A DNA stretch of 47,513 bases from the NCBI GenBank assembly GCA_045124015.1, contig JBGVLA010000125.1, positions 1 through 47,513 of the forward strand, written 5' to 3'. The position numbers were made by a program, and so were the translations under genes. The notes under the pieces are model-generated. The model saw only the letters and a program-made list of their open reading frames with translations. It had not been told where the DNA came from and searched no databases. Below are positions 1 to 7,951 of this stretch, one piece after another; position 1 is the first letter of the stretch; every line of letters begins with the position of its first letter. The DNA comes from QALR01 sp045124015. Its GTDB lineage: Bacteria > Bacillota > Clostridia > Oscillospirales > CAG-272.

Positions 1-147
1 TATCTGTTAGTTGACATTATATCACGAAGTATTATAAATAGTAAATAGATATATTGAAATAGGGAACAAAGCAGGGGCCTTTGTGATATGAAAAATAGAC
101 CCTATCAACCTCTTACCTCGAAAAATCGACCCCTTATTGAAAAGCTA

Positions 148-176
148 TTTACAAATTTTCCGAAATGTAGTACAAT
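148..176 (+). promoter_or_regulatory. Predicted sigma-A promoter
   Basis: A TTTACA box (148-153) and a TACAAT box (171-176) are separated by 17 bp. They lie 31 bp upstream of the first start codon, with an AAGGAAAGGA ribosome-binding site at 191-200. A second, weaker pair, TTGACA (11-16) and TATAAA (33-38), lies further upstream with no gene directly behind it. Confidence 0.65.
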
Positions 177-207
177 GATCACAGAAAAGTAAGGAAAGGA
201 AAAGCCC

Positions 208-888
208 ATGACTTTGATGTTTCAAAACAAAAGCGACGCAGAAATATTGCTTCGCATAAACGATGGCGATACCATTCTGTTACCGCCAAGACAATCGATT
301 TCCGCACGATGTGAACAGACGGAGTCCACAAAAATTTCTATGCGAAAAAATCAAGATAGTCATATCCGAAAGTCGATTTTTTGGAACGACAAATACGCTT
401 TGATGTTAGAATCGATTTACCGTATATCGAATGTAAAAGAACAGGAAATTTTTGAAATCCAGCAGGATGAGGTCAAGCCGAGTACAGATATTCGATATCA
501 TCGAATATTTTTGCAATCTACGAACAATGACCGATTTTCGGTGCAATATCATATCCTGCAAGCGGATCAGATGCAAAAAATCTATATCCAACAAGAGAAA
601 AAATGGAATTTTATCCATAGCATTGTGGATTTTTTTACAATAATTCTTCCTTTTCCTCTCATCGTGAGCTTGTTTTCTAAAATTTGGTTGACGTGGAAAC
701 AAAGTGCCATTGTCTTTTTGAGCGCTCTGGCAATCGTTTGGCTGATATCCTTCCTTGCAAATCGAATGGCGGAAAATTTTGGGCGAAAATTGGAAAAGAG
801 GCTCGCCGTAAATCCCGTGGATGAAAAAGCGTGCTTTTCAGATGAATACGCCAATACTTACTTTGCAAAAAAGAATTTTTCATCATAA
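208..888 (+). CDS. Hypothetical membrane protein, two TM segments
   Basis: The function is not recognised. The 226-residue protein has a polar, beta-rich N-terminal half (about residues 1-125) with no motif I can name. Two hydrophobic helices follow, at about residues 138-156 (ending LPFPLIVSLF) and 168-186 (AIVFLSALAIVWLISFLA). The tail is charged. The N-terminal domain therefore probably sits on one membrane face, anchored by a hairpin. The ATG at 208 has an AAGGAAAGGA site 7 bp upstream and a good promoter at 148-176, so this looks like a real gene heading its own transcript. The LytTR gene begins 33 bp downstream, so the two may be co-transcribed. Codon use is more AT-rich than in the neighbouring genes. 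Confidence 0.75.
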   Translation: MTLMFQNKSDAEILLRINDGDTILLPPRQSISARCEQTESTKISMRKNQDSHIRKSIFWNDKYALMLESIYRISNVKEQEIFEIQQDEVKPSTDIRYHRIFLQSTNNDRFSVQYHILQADQMQKIYIQQEKKWNFIHSIVDFFTIILPFPLIVSLFSKIWLTWKQSAIVFLSALAIVWLISFLANRMAENFGRKLEKRLAVNPVDEKACFSDEYANTYFAKKNFSS

Positions 889-921
889 ATAAAAAACACA
901 CGAAGAAAAGGAGGAAACCAG

Positions 922-1374
922 TTGAAGATTCGCATAGAGCTTTCTGACAGCGATGAGATCGTGATTCGATGCCGCGAGCAAAACGAAAAGGTGTATGCTC
1001 TGCGCTCGGCCATCGAGGATATGATGCGCGGCGAAAATGAAATCATGCTCACGATTGGCACGACGGAGCATTTCGTTCCCAAAAACGATATCCTTTTCTT
1101 TGAAAGCAGTGAGGGAAAGGTATACGCGCACACGGCAGACCGTATGTATACCGCGCCGTATAAGCTATTTGAATTGGAAGCGCAAATGCCCTCCTTTTTC
1201 GTGCGTATCTCCAAATCTGCCATCGCCAATATCCATCATATCAGCTCCATACGGCGTGAGGTCGTCGGAAACGGAGAATTGACGTTTCGCAGATGTGATA
1301 AAAAAGTATATTTTTCAAGAGCTTACTATAAGCTTTTGCAATACAAAATGGAAGAAATGAGGTTAATGAAATGA
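922..1374 (+). CDS. LytTR-domain transcriptional regulator
   Basis: This is a stand-alone LytTR DNA-binding protein of 150 residues with no receiver domain. The LytTR fold spans roughly residues 45-148. It shows the family pattern FVPKNDILFFES, the central FVRISKSAIANIHHI and the C-terminal YFSRAYYKLL. The start is a TTG at 922, chosen because GGAGG lies at 910-914 and no ATG fits. The stop codon overlaps the ATG of the next gene, a LiaF-like membrane protein, in an ATGA arrangement (1371-1374), so the two are translationally coupled. This LytTR plus membrane-protein pairing is recurrent in Bacillota and usually interpreted as a membrane-linked regulatory unit. The signal sensed here is unknown. 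Confidence 0.93.
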   Translation: MKIRIELSDSDEIVIRCREQNEKVYALRSAIEDMMRGENEIMLTIGTTEHFVPKNDILFFESSEGKVYAHTADRMYTAPYKLFELEAQMPSFFVRISKSAIANIHHISSIRREVVGNGELTFRRCDKKVYFSRAYYKLLQYKMEEMRLMK

Positions 1375-2090
1375 AAACAGGAAAAATCTTTTGGGGGCTT
1401 GCCTTAATCTTGCTGGCTGTGCTCCTGCTTCTGGATGCATTCAACGTACTCGCACCCTTGACAAGCGTGATCGGAAAAATCTCCGTTTGGGAGATCGTTT
1501 TCGGGCTTATCTTACTTTCGTTTGTCGTCAGCAGAATTTGCAAAGGTAAATGGAGTGAGATCTTTGTGCCGCTCGCGTTTATCTTCATGCTCTTTGAAGA
1601 GAACATTTCGATTCTTTGCAACGCCGTAACGCCTAACATCATCAACAACTGGATCCTTTTCCTTGTGGCGATCTTACTTTCCGCAGGCGTGCATATTTTG
1701 CTTCACGCCAAAGAAAATCATTTCGTCAAGGTGAACGTCATCGACGAAAAAATACAGGATAAGAAAAGAAAACACGCAGGCGGTTCTCTCGGACATTCCA
1801 CGGTGTATATCGACAGCGAAAATATGATCCCCAACCACGTGGAAAATAATCTCGGCTCTTGCTCTATCTATTTTGAAAATCCCGAAGCCTATAAGGGTGA
1901 GGGAACGCTCCATGTGGAAAACAATCTCGGTTCGATGAAGATTCACGTTCCGAGCGCATGGTGCGCCAAGGTCAACGTGGAAAACAATCTCGGCGGTCTT
2001 ACGATCGACGAAAACCACAACGAAACAGGTCCCGTTCTCTATATTTGCGGAGAAAACGACCTTGGTTCTGTCAGTGTATATTATGTGTAA
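1371..2090 (+). CDS. LiaF-like membrane protein
   Basis: The 239-residue protein has four predicted N-terminal transmembrane helices, at about residues 7-24, 41-60, 64-80 and 90-108. A cytoplasmic linker follows, then a C-terminal beta-repeat domain. The repeats are easy to see: VENNLGSC, VENNLGSM, VENNLGGL and GENDLGSV recur every 20-25 residues. This is the layout of the LiaF family (N-terminal TM domain plus the cell-wall-active-antibiotic-response beta-helix). In LiaFSR systems LiaF restrains the regulator. Here the partner is the LytTR protein encoded immediately upstream with a 4-bp overlap. I infer that the membrane protein modulates that regulator. The family assignment is firm; the cell-envelope stress role is by analogy only. 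Confidence 0.85.
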   Translation: MKTGKIFWGLALILLAVLLLLDAFNVLAPLTSVIGKISVWEIVFGLILLSFVVSRICKGKWSEIFVPLAFIFMLFEENISILCNAVTPNIINNWILFLVAILLSAGVHILLHAKENHFVKVNVIDEKIQDKKRKHAGGSLGHSTVYIDSENMIPNHVENNLGSCSIYFENPEAYKGEGTLHVENNLGSMKIHVPSAWCAKVNVENNLGGLTIDENHNETGPVLYICGENDLGSVSVYYV

Positions 2091-2103
2091 GGAGTTTTGA
2101 ACG

Positions 2104-3120
2104 ATGCAATATCATGAAACATTTTTAGATTCCGAAGTATATAAAAAAGAGTATATTTCGGGACTTGAGGATTGGATCATCCAAAAAGAAAAAGAAGCGG
2201 AAACGGTTCGTGCGGAGCATATCAAGGATATCTTTGCCGATCCCGAAGCATATCGCGCAGAGCTTGCTGAAATGCTCGGCTATCCGCTTTGCGAAAAGCG
2301 TCCCGAAACCGCGCCGAGCGTACAAATGGAAAAGCTCTCCGAGGAGGAGAGTTTTTCCGTTTACCGTATGCGTTATGAGATTTTGGAGGGCGTTCTTATG
2401 ACGGGGCTTTTCTTCCGTCAAAAAGGCGACGAAAAAAGACCGCTCGTCATCGTGCAGCATGGCGGTGAAGGCTCTCCCGAGCTGATTTCGGGGGTATATG
2501 GATTTACCAACAATTACAACGATATGCTCATGCGCGTATTCAAGCATGGCGTTCACGTATTTGCTCCTCAGCTTCTCCTTTGGAAACCACAACGCTTTGG
2601 CGCGCCGTATGACCGCGATGCCATCGATGCAAGGCTCAAAAGCCTTGGCAGCTCGATTGCCGCCGTCGAGGTCTACGGTATCATGCGCGCGCTTGACTAT
2701 TTCGAAGGCTTACCCTACGTTGGCAAATTCGGTATGGTCGGTCTTTCCTATGGCGGTTTTTATACGCAATATACGACCGCGCTCGACACCCGAATCCGTT
2801 CGGCGATCTCCTGCTCGTATTTCAATGAAAGAAAAGCGTGCTTCCATGCGGATTGGTCTTGGAAAGGCTCGGCAAAGCGCTTGCAGGATGCGGAGCTCGC
2901 TTGTCTTGTCTATCCGCGCAGACTTTGCATCGAGCTTGGACGAAGCGACGAGCTTTTTGCTTGCGAAAGCGGTATCGCGGAATTTGAGCGTCTGAAAGCG
3001 CTTTGCGCGCCCCTCGGTACGGATGCAGATTGGCTTGATTTCATTCTATACGACGGTACGCATGAATTTTGCCGTGAGGATGCGCCGATCAAGCGATTGG
3101 TGGAGGATATTGAAATATGA
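2104..3120 (+). CDS. Alpha/beta-hydrolase family protein
   Basis: This is a serine hydrolase of 338 residues. The nucleophile elbow is GLSYGG (about residues 214-219), preceded by a beta-strand and helix pattern typical of the acetyl-xylan-esterase / dienelactone-hydrolase-like group. A likely oxyanion segment is QHGGEG (about 118-123). The catalytic His is probably in YDGTHEF (about 320-326). No signal peptide is visible, so it should be cytoplasmic. AAGGAG at 2089-2094 supports the ATG at 2104. It follows the LiaF-like gene by 13 bp and is closed by a strong terminator, so it probably ends that transcript. The substrate cannot be read from sequence; deacetylation of a sugar or peptide ester is possible. 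Confidence 0.8.
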   Translation: MQYHETFLDSEVYKKEYISGLEDWIIQKEKEAETVRAEHIKDIFADPEAYRAELAEMLGYPLCEKRPETAPSVQMEKLSEEESFSVYRMRYEILEGVLMTGLFFRQKGDEKRPLVIVQHGGEGSPELISGVYGFTNNYNDMLMRVFKHGVHVFAPQLLLWKPQRFGAPYDRDAIDARLKSLGSSIAAVEVYGIMRALDYFEGLPYVGKFGMVGLSYGGFYTQYTTALDTRIRSAISCSYFNERKACFHADWSWKGSAKRLQDAELACLVYPRRLCIELGRSDELFACESGIAEFERLKALCAPLGTDADWLDFILYDGTHEFCREDAPIKRLVEDIEI

Positions 3121-3122
3121 TC

Positions 3123-3155
3123 AAAGGTGTGCTCTTTTTTGGGCACACCTTTTTG
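3123..3155 (+). terminator. Rho-independent terminator
   Basis: The stem AGGTGTGC (3125-3132) pairs with GCACACCT (3143-3150), followed by TTTTTG. It lies just after the hydrolase stop codon. A-rich sequence on the 5' side may let it also work in the other direction. Confidence 0.85.
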
Positions 3156-3161
3156 TGGTAA

Positions 3162-3190
3162 TTGACAAGTATTTATATTTATGATAGAAT
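3162..3190 (+). promoter_or_regulatory. Predicted sigma-A promoter of the MoxR operon
   Basis: A perfect TTGACA (3162-3167), a 17-bp spacer and TAGAAT (3185-3190) lie directly behind the upstream terminator. The moxR start is 35 bp further on, with an AGGAG site at 3214-3218. Confidence 0.75.
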
Positions 3191-3225
3191 AAAAACAATC
3201 GAATTAAGCCGATAGGAGATATGGT

Positions 3226-4182
3226 ATGAACGCATTTGAAACATACAAGGCTATTAAAATAAGCATGGAAAAAACGATCGCAGGAAAGGGTGAGGTGCTC
3301 GATCTTGTCATCATTTCGCTTTTCTGCGGCGGTCATGTACTGATCGAGGACGTACCCGGAACGGGTAAAACGATGATCGCGCGTGCACTTGCGGCAAGCA
3401 TCGATGGCGAATGTAAACGTATTCAGTTTACACCCGACCTTTTGCCGTCCGATATCACGGGTATCAACTATTTTAATATGAAAAGATCGGAATTTGAATT
3501 TTTGAAGGGTCCGATCTTTTCGCATATTCTTCTTGCTGATGAGATCAACCGAGCAACCCCGAAAACACAGGCGGGTCTTCTCGAATGTATGGAAGAACGC
3601 ACAGCCACCATCGACGGCAAGACCTATGCGCTTTCTGAGCCATTCATGGTCATTGCGACACAGAATCCGCTCGAAAGCATGGGTACGTATCCGCTTCCCG
3701 AAGCACAGCTGGACCGTTTTCTCGTCAAGACATCGGTTGGGTATCCCGATTTTGCAGGCGGTGTGGAGATTTTACGCCGTTTCGGTGAAAAACGCGGTGT
3801 GAAAAACGAAAAGCCTGTTGTTTCTCTTGCGGACGTTACCACGGCGATGGAAGAAACTGCAAAGGTCTTCTGTCATGATGATCTTCTTGAATATATTACG
3901 GGTATCATCGAAATGACGAGAGAAGCCGCAGGTGTGGTGCTTGGTGCAAGCCCTCGCGCCGCGCTTTCGCTTCTCATGGTGGCGAAGGGCTTTGCCATCA
4001 TAAGCGGCAGAAGCTACGTGCTTCCCGATGATATCAAAAAAGCTGCTGTTCCTGTTTTAAGCCACAGACTCATTCTCACCAATTCCGAAATGCTCAAAAA
4101 AGATTCCGCGCGCCGTATCATCACGGAGATTTTAAGCCGTGTACCTGTGCCGACGGAAACTGTTTTTGACGGACGCAAATGA
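3226..4182 (+). CDS. MoxR-family AAA+ ATPase
   Basis: The 318-residue AAA+ ATPase belongs to the MoxR class of chaperone-like ATPases. Walker A is VPGTGKT (residues 43-49), Walker B is ILLADE (101-106), followed by the MoxR-typical INRATPKTQAGLLE, and sensor-1 ATQNP sits at about 144-148. The C-terminal lid domain contains GASPRAALSL. MoxR proteins typically act with a DUF58 (VWA-like) partner to remodel or activate other proteins. That partner follows here one base after the stop. The start at 3226 is supported by AGGAG 7 bp upstream and by the strong promoter at 3162-3190. The client is unknown. Confidence 0.95.
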   Translation: MNAFETYKAIKISMEKTIAGKGEVLDLVIISLFCGGHVLIEDVPGTGKTMIARALAASIDGECKRIQFTPDLLPSDITGINYFNMKRSEFEFLKGPIFSHILLADEINRATPKTQAGLLECMEERTATIDGKTYALSEPFMVIATQNPLESMGTYPLPEAQLDRFLVKTSVGYPDFAGGVEILRRFGEKRGVKNEKPVVSLADVTTAMEETAKVFCHDDLLEYITGIIEMTREAAGVVLGASPRAALSLLMVAKGFAIISGRSYVLPDDIKKAAVPVLSHRLILTNSEMLKKDSARRIITEILSRVPVPTETVFDGRK

Positions 4183-4183
4183 T

Positions 4184-5293
4184 ATGGAACGATTTCTTGA
4201 AATTTTAGGGGCGGTGCTGACCGTTGTTGTCAATATCGCCGTCGTTTTGCTGATCTTATTTCTTTTGTATCAGCTTTTTCTCCTCATCCGACGCTTTACG
4301 GTCGACAGACTTGTGTATAGCCGTCGATTTGCAGAGGAATGTGTCTATGAGGGCGATACGGTGGAGCTTATCGAAACGATATGGAATCCCACGGTGTTTC
4401 CTGCGTTTCTCATCGATGTGGAAAGCTATTTTTATAGCGGTCTGCAGATCGACGGACGCGAGGCGGCGAAGGGAGAGATGCGGTATTTTGTCAGCCGTTA
4501 TCACCTGATGCCGTTTGAAAAGATCACGCGAAGAATCGAAATGAAATGTGTGAAGCGCGGATATTATAAGCTGACGACGGTCTCTGTTTTTCGTTGCGGA
4601 GATGAACGCTCGATCGAATCCAAAGCTGAGCTTTACGTGTATCCGAAAATCGAAGAGCTCCGCGAAAACGTGCCAAGTGCTTATGGGCTTGGCGATGAGC
4701 TTTCGCGTAACCGCTTGATTCGCAATCCGTTTTCCGTAAACGGGATCCGTGAATACCGACAGGGAGATCCGTTTCGCTCTATCAATTTTAAGGCGAGTGC
4801 GCGTCTTTCCGTCGGCGGTATGCCTCACTTTGCGGTCAACCGCTATGATTACTGCGCGAACAACAAGTATTATATTTATCAGAATTTCCATTTGCAAAAG
4901 GGCGAGGCGCTTCTTTTTGATGCGTACGAAAGCCTGATGGAGGTCGGGTTGCGTATTTCCGCCTCGCTTCTTGTGAAAGCCATCGATGCAGGCGGTGTTT
5001 GCGCTTTTTCCGCAAATTGCGGTACGATCGACGGACGCAAAAAAGTGGTTTTCCCCATTCGCGGAGGGGAGCTCCACAAAAAAGATATTTTGCGTGAGAT
5101 GGCGCTGACAAGGGCTATGGACGGCGTTTCGTTTGCGAGTCTTCTTATGGCGGATATCATGCAGGGAATCTCGGGCAGCGATGTTTTCATCATTACGGCA
5201 TACGTGGATGAAGCCATCGGAGAACAGATCGCCATGCTCGAATATCTCGGGAACACCGTCAAGGTCATCACGCTGAAAGGCGGTGCGGTATGA
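4184..5293 (+). CDS. DUF58 domain-containing protein
   Basis: The 369-residue protein is the usual partner of MoxR ATPases. An N-terminal hydrophobic segment (about residues 6-30) forms one or two membrane helices. A beta-rich region follows, then the DUF58 signature REYRQGDPFRSINFKASAR (about 187-205), matching the family GDxxRxI-W/F-xxxAR pattern. The C-terminal part resembles a VWA domain. I place the start at the ATG at 4184, because the longer reading frame would run back into moxR and this ATG lies one base after the moxR stop. It overlaps the next gene by 4 bp (ATGA). Together these suggest a coupled MoxR-DUF58 membrane assembly. Confidence 0.92.
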   Translation: MERFLEILGAVLTVVVNIAVVLLILFLLYQLFLLIRRFTVDRLVYSRRFAEECVYEGDTVELIETIWNPTVFPAFLIDVESYFYSGLQIDGREAAKGEMRYFVSRYHLMPFEKITRRIEMKCVKRGYYKLTTVSVFRCGDERSIESKAELYVYPKIEELRENVPSAYGLGDELSRNRLIRNPFSVNGIREYRQGDPFRSINFKASARLSVGGMPHFAVNRYDYCANNKYYIYQNFHLQKGEALLFDAYESLMEVGLRISASLLVKAIDAGGVCAFSANCGTIDGRKKVVFPIRGGELHKKDILREMALTRAMDGVSFASLLMADIMQGISGSDVFIITAYVDEAIGEQIAMLEYLGNTVKVITLKGGAV

Positions 5294-5862
5294 AGAAGCC
5301 TTCTCCAAAGCTGAAAAAGCTTCTGCTGGCGGTCTATTTCGTGCTTGGCGGCACGTTTACCTTTGAGCTCACCGTCGAGCGTGTACGCGAAAATCAGAAT
5401 CTTTACGCCATCATGACGGTACTTGCCATCGTTTTTGATATTCTCTTTTTCAAAACGCTGTTTTCGCTTTTCAAGGAAAAGGCGCTTCCGACGGTCATGA
5501 CGGCGGTCGGCAAGGTTTTTTCTGCGGTATTCCGCCATATTGGCAGACTTGTCGAAAAGGTGAGCGATGCGTTTTCGCCAAATAAGGATAAGACCTTTAT
5601 GGACGGCAAAAGTGAGCGCACCTTTGTTTTTGAAACACACACAAGCGGAGCGGGGCAGGCAAGGAGAAAGCTCCCGAAGCTCCCGAAGGATGCGACCGAC
5701 AGGCAAAGGATCCGCCATGAATATGCTTGCTACGTTTTCAAAAAGGATAAAAACATATCCTCGGCACTGACACCCAATGAGGTCGGAGAACGTCTTGATG
5801 AGACAGGGGAAGACCGCGAGATTTTTGAAAGCTATAACGATGCCAGATATACGGAAGAATGA
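5290..5862 (+). CDS. Small membrane protein with DUF4129-like C-terminus
   Basis: This third, translationally coupled member of the MoxR-DUF58 operon has 190 residues. Two N-terminal hydrophobic helices lie at about residues 12-29 and 40-58, followed by a basic linker. The C-terminal ~60 residues contain LTPNEVGERL followed about 15 residues later by FESYNDARY. This resembles the DUF4129 tail normally found at the end of transglutaminase-like proteins in MoxR-DUF58-TGase loci (pattern TPxExxxRL ... YExARY). No catalytic Cys-His-Asp domain is present here, so this would be a stand-alone version of the tail. The resemblance is by eye and should be treated as tentative. Confidence 0.75.
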   Translation: MKKPSPKLKKLLLAVYFVLGGTFTFELTVERVRENQNLYAIMTVLAIVFDILFFKTLFSLFKEKALPTVMTAVGKVFSAVFRHIGRLVEKVSDAFSPNKDKTFMDGKSERTFVFETHTSGAGQARRKLPKLPKDATDRQRIRHEYACYVFKKDKNISSALTPNEVGERLDETGEDREIFESYNDARYTEE

Positions 5863-5892
5863 AAATCGACCCATGGGGTCGATTTTCTTTTT
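5861..5892 (+). terminator. Rho-independent terminator of the MoxR operon
   Basis: GAAAATCGACC (5861-5871) pairs with GGTCGATTTTC (5877-5887), followed by a T-run. The stem begins within the stop codon of the preceding gene. Confidence 0.85.
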
Positions 5893-5962
5893 GGAAAAGG
5901 CGCATGATTTGCACAAGATTTGGCAGAATAAATGCAGATGATTTGATTTTTGGGAGGCAGAT

Positions 5963-6937
5963 ATGTGTACGGCGATAGCGGTGAGATGTGATAGGTTTTA
6001 TTTCGGCAGAAATATGGATTATGACAGGAGCTTTGGAGAGCAGGTGGTGATCGCACCCAGAAGCTTTCCGTTTCCGTTTTGCAGGGAGGAGCTTTGCTCG
6101 GGACATTATGCCATGATCGGTATGGCGTCTGTGATGGATGGATATCCGTTGTATGCGGATGCGGTCAACGAAAAGGGGCTTGGTATGGCAGGGCTTCATT
6201 TTCCCGACAACGCGTATTATCGGGAAACGGAAACAAAAGGGAAGTATCATGTTTCTCCTTTTGAACTGATCCCATGGGTCCTTTCGCGGTGCGCAACGGT
6301 GGAAGAAGCGCGGTCGATCCTCGAAAAAACGAGCCTTGTCTCCATCCCGTTTCGGGATGATATTCCGCTTTCGCCCTTACATTGGCAGATCGCAGACAGA
6401 CATAGCGCCATCGTTTTGGAGGTTACCAAAAGCGGTACGCATATTTATGAAAATAAAACGGGGATACTGACGAACAATCCGCCGTTTCCGTTTCATCTCA
6501 AAAATTTGTGTGAGTACGGCAATTTGACCAATACGGTATCAAAAACGGAATTTGCGGAAAGCTTGGGTCTGATTCCTTTTAGTATGGGGCTTGGTGCGTT
6601 CGGTCTTCCCGGAGATTATTCTTCGGCATCCAGATTTGTGCGTGCCGCTTTTCTTACTGCGCATATGGTGCGCCATGAGGATGCAACGGAAAACGTAACG
6701 GAGTTTTTTCATTTGCTTTCCGCCGTGGCACCCATTGGCAGAAGCGTTCTTACACCGGAGGGGAAGCCTCATATCACGACGTATTCCTGTTGTATGGATG
6801 CGGAAAAGGGAATCTATTATTATAATACCTATTATAATCATCAAATCACGGCGGTGGATATGCACGCGACAAATCTTGACGATAGACGGCTCGTGATCTT
6901 TCCTTTGAAGAAAAAACAGCAGATCCTTTGGGAATGA
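5963..6937 (+). CDS. Choloylglycine hydrolase family protein, probable bile salt hydrolase
   Basis: This Ntn-hydrolase of 324 residues hydrolyses amide bonds in linear substrates; conjugated bile salts are the most likely here. Met1 must be removed to expose the nucleophile Cys2. Arg16 and Asp19 (GRNMDY) match the family active site. LTNNPPF (about residues 167-173) holds the catalytic Asn. GLPGDYSSASRFVRAAF (about 213-229) is characteristic of the bile-salt-hydrolase branch, as is the late GIYYYNTYYN. Length matches Clostridium perfringens enzyme (329 residues). Odd point: the position equivalent to Asn82 is His79 (AGLHFP). GGGAGG at 5950-5955 supports the start. There is no signal peptide, so it is cytoplasmic. 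Penicillin V acylase activity is an alternative. Confidence 0.9.
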   Translation: MCTAIAVRCDRFYFGRNMDYDRSFGEQVVIAPRSFPFPFCREELCSGHYAMIGMASVMDGYPLYADAVNEKGLGMAGLHFPDNAYYRETETKGKYHVSPFELIPWVLSRCATVEEARSILEKTSLVSIPFRDDIPLSPLHWQIADRHSAIVLEVTKSGTHIYENKTGILTNNPPFPFHLKNLCEYGNLTNTVSKTEFAESLGLIPFSMGLGAFGLPGDYSSASRFVRAAFLTAHMVRHEDATENVTEFFHLLSAVAPIGRSVLTPEGKPHITTYSCCMDAEKGIYYYNTYYNHQITAVDMHATNLDDRRLVIFPLKKKQQILWE

Positions 6938-6958
6938 AATGCGGTGTGTAAAAATCTG

Positions 6959-6987
6959 TTGACAAAGAATGTCTTTTTCGTTATAAT
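6959..6987 (+). promoter_or_regulatory. Consensus sigma-A promoter
   Basis: A perfect TTGACA (6959-6964), a 17-bp spacer and a perfect TATAAT (6982-6987) lie ahead of the DUF4097 lipoprotein gene. A very strong AAGGGGAGGA ribosome-binding site follows at 7001-7010. Basal expression should be high. Confidence 0.85.
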
Positions 6988-7018
6988 AGAGATAGAAAAC
7001 AAGGGGAGGAGATACAGA

Positions 7019-7864
7019 ATGAAAAAAATACTTTCAGGATTTTTGGCGCTTGCGATGATCATGATGCTTGTGGGATGTAATATTTCTGCGGACACTAGCT
7101 TCGGTTCGACATATTTTTACGAGGATGCATCCTCATATACGATGGGCGGCGCAACGCTTACGGAGGATATTAACGAAATCGATGTCAATTGGGTGAGCGG
7201 AAAGGTTACGGTGCAGTATCACGACGGTGAGGGAATCCTCATTTCGGAAGATTCGGACGTGGAGCTTGGCGAGAAAAATTCACTTTATTACCGCGTTATT
7301 GGGAAGACACTCAAAATTCAGTATGCAAAATCGGGCGTTTGGACAACCATTGATTTCAATAAAGAGCTGACGATCTCCTTGCCCAAGGGGACAGAAGCGG
7401 ATCCCGAAAGGGCATATTCTCTTTCTTTTGATACGGTCAGTGCGGACGTGGATATTCGTGAGATCTACACGAAAAAGTGTGAGTTTGAGAACGTTTCGGG
7501 GAATATCAGAGCAACGCTTCTCGGCACGGTTTCTTCCGTGGATGCGGAAACGGTTTCGGGCAATATAAGTCTAAGCGTGGGAGATCTTGCATCCTTTGAT
7601 ATCGAATCGGTCAGCGGCAACGTAACGATGATGGGCGGTAATATCCGAGAGGGAAAATTTGATTCTGTTTCAGGCGATTTTGTGTTGGAGCTTCCTCCCA
7701 ACAACGGCTATACAGTGGAATTTGAAAGCGTGAGCGGTGATATCGATCTGTTTGGTGAGATGGTTTCCAAGGAAGGCGACCGCTACACCGTTGGCGACGG
7801 TACGCGCCATTATGAGATCGAAACCGTTTCGGGAAACGTAAAGATTGCCATATATAAAATCTAA
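7019..7864 (+). CDS. DUF4097-type beta-repeat lipoprotein
   Basis: This secreted lipoprotein has 281 residues. The N-terminus MKKILSGFLALAMIMMLVGC is a type II signal peptide with lipobox LVGC, so Cys20 should be lipidated. The mature part is a beta-helix-like repeat domain. VSG-N/D-hydrophobic units recur about every 20 residues (VSGNIRA, VSGNISL, VSGNVTM, VSGDFVL, VSGDIDL, VSGNVKI), as in DUF4097 adhesin-like proteins. The longer open frame starting at 6944 is rejected because it overlaps the promoter. The ATG at 7019 has a strong ribosome-binding site and a perfect signal peptide. It is a single-gene unit between its own promoter and terminator. The function of the family is not established. 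Confidence 0.9.
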   Translation: MKKILSGFLALAMIMMLVGCNISADTSFGSTYFYEDASSYTMGGATLTEDINEIDVNWVSGKVTVQYHDGEGILISEDSDVELGEKNSLYYRVIGKTLKIQYAKSGVWTTIDFNKELTISLPKGTEADPERAYSLSFDTVSADVDIREIYTKKCEFENVSGNIRATLLGTVSSVDAETVSGNISLSVGDLASFDIESVSGNVTMMGGNIREGKFDSVSGDFVLELPPNNGYTVEFESVSGDIDLFGEMVSKEGDRYTVGDGTRHYEIETVSGNVKIAIYKI

Positions 7865-7871
7865 ATCCAAT

Positions 7872-7908
7872 AAAATCGGCAAATTCTCTTGAATTTGCCG
7901 ATTTTTTG
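7872..7908 (+). terminator. Rho-independent terminator
   Basis: AAATCGGCAAATTC (7873-7886) pairs with GAATTTGCCGATTT (7891-7904), followed by a T-run. It starts 8 bp after the lipoprotein stop codon. The next promoter appears to be embedded in its 3' arm. Confidence 0.9.
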
Positions 7909-7917
7909 TGATATACT
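7889..7917 (+). promoter_or_regulatory. Predicted promoter overlapping the terminator
   Basis: TTGAAT (7889-7894), a 17-bp spacer and an extended -10 TGATATACT (TATACT at 7912-7917). The -35 box lies in the loop and 3' arm of the preceding terminator. AGGAGG at 7941-7946 then serves the next start codon. Confidence 0.6.
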
Positions 7918-7951
7918 GCAAGCGAAAATGATTTTTATATAGGAGGATTAT

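Noticed and set aside
121..140. AAAATCGACCCC string near the window start resembling the terminator arm at 5861
   Set aside because: No second arm is nearby and the similarity is short; judged chance.
6944..7018. N-terminal extension of the DUF4097 lipoprotein
   Set aside because: It overlaps the consensus promoter, and the signal peptide begins exactly at 7019.
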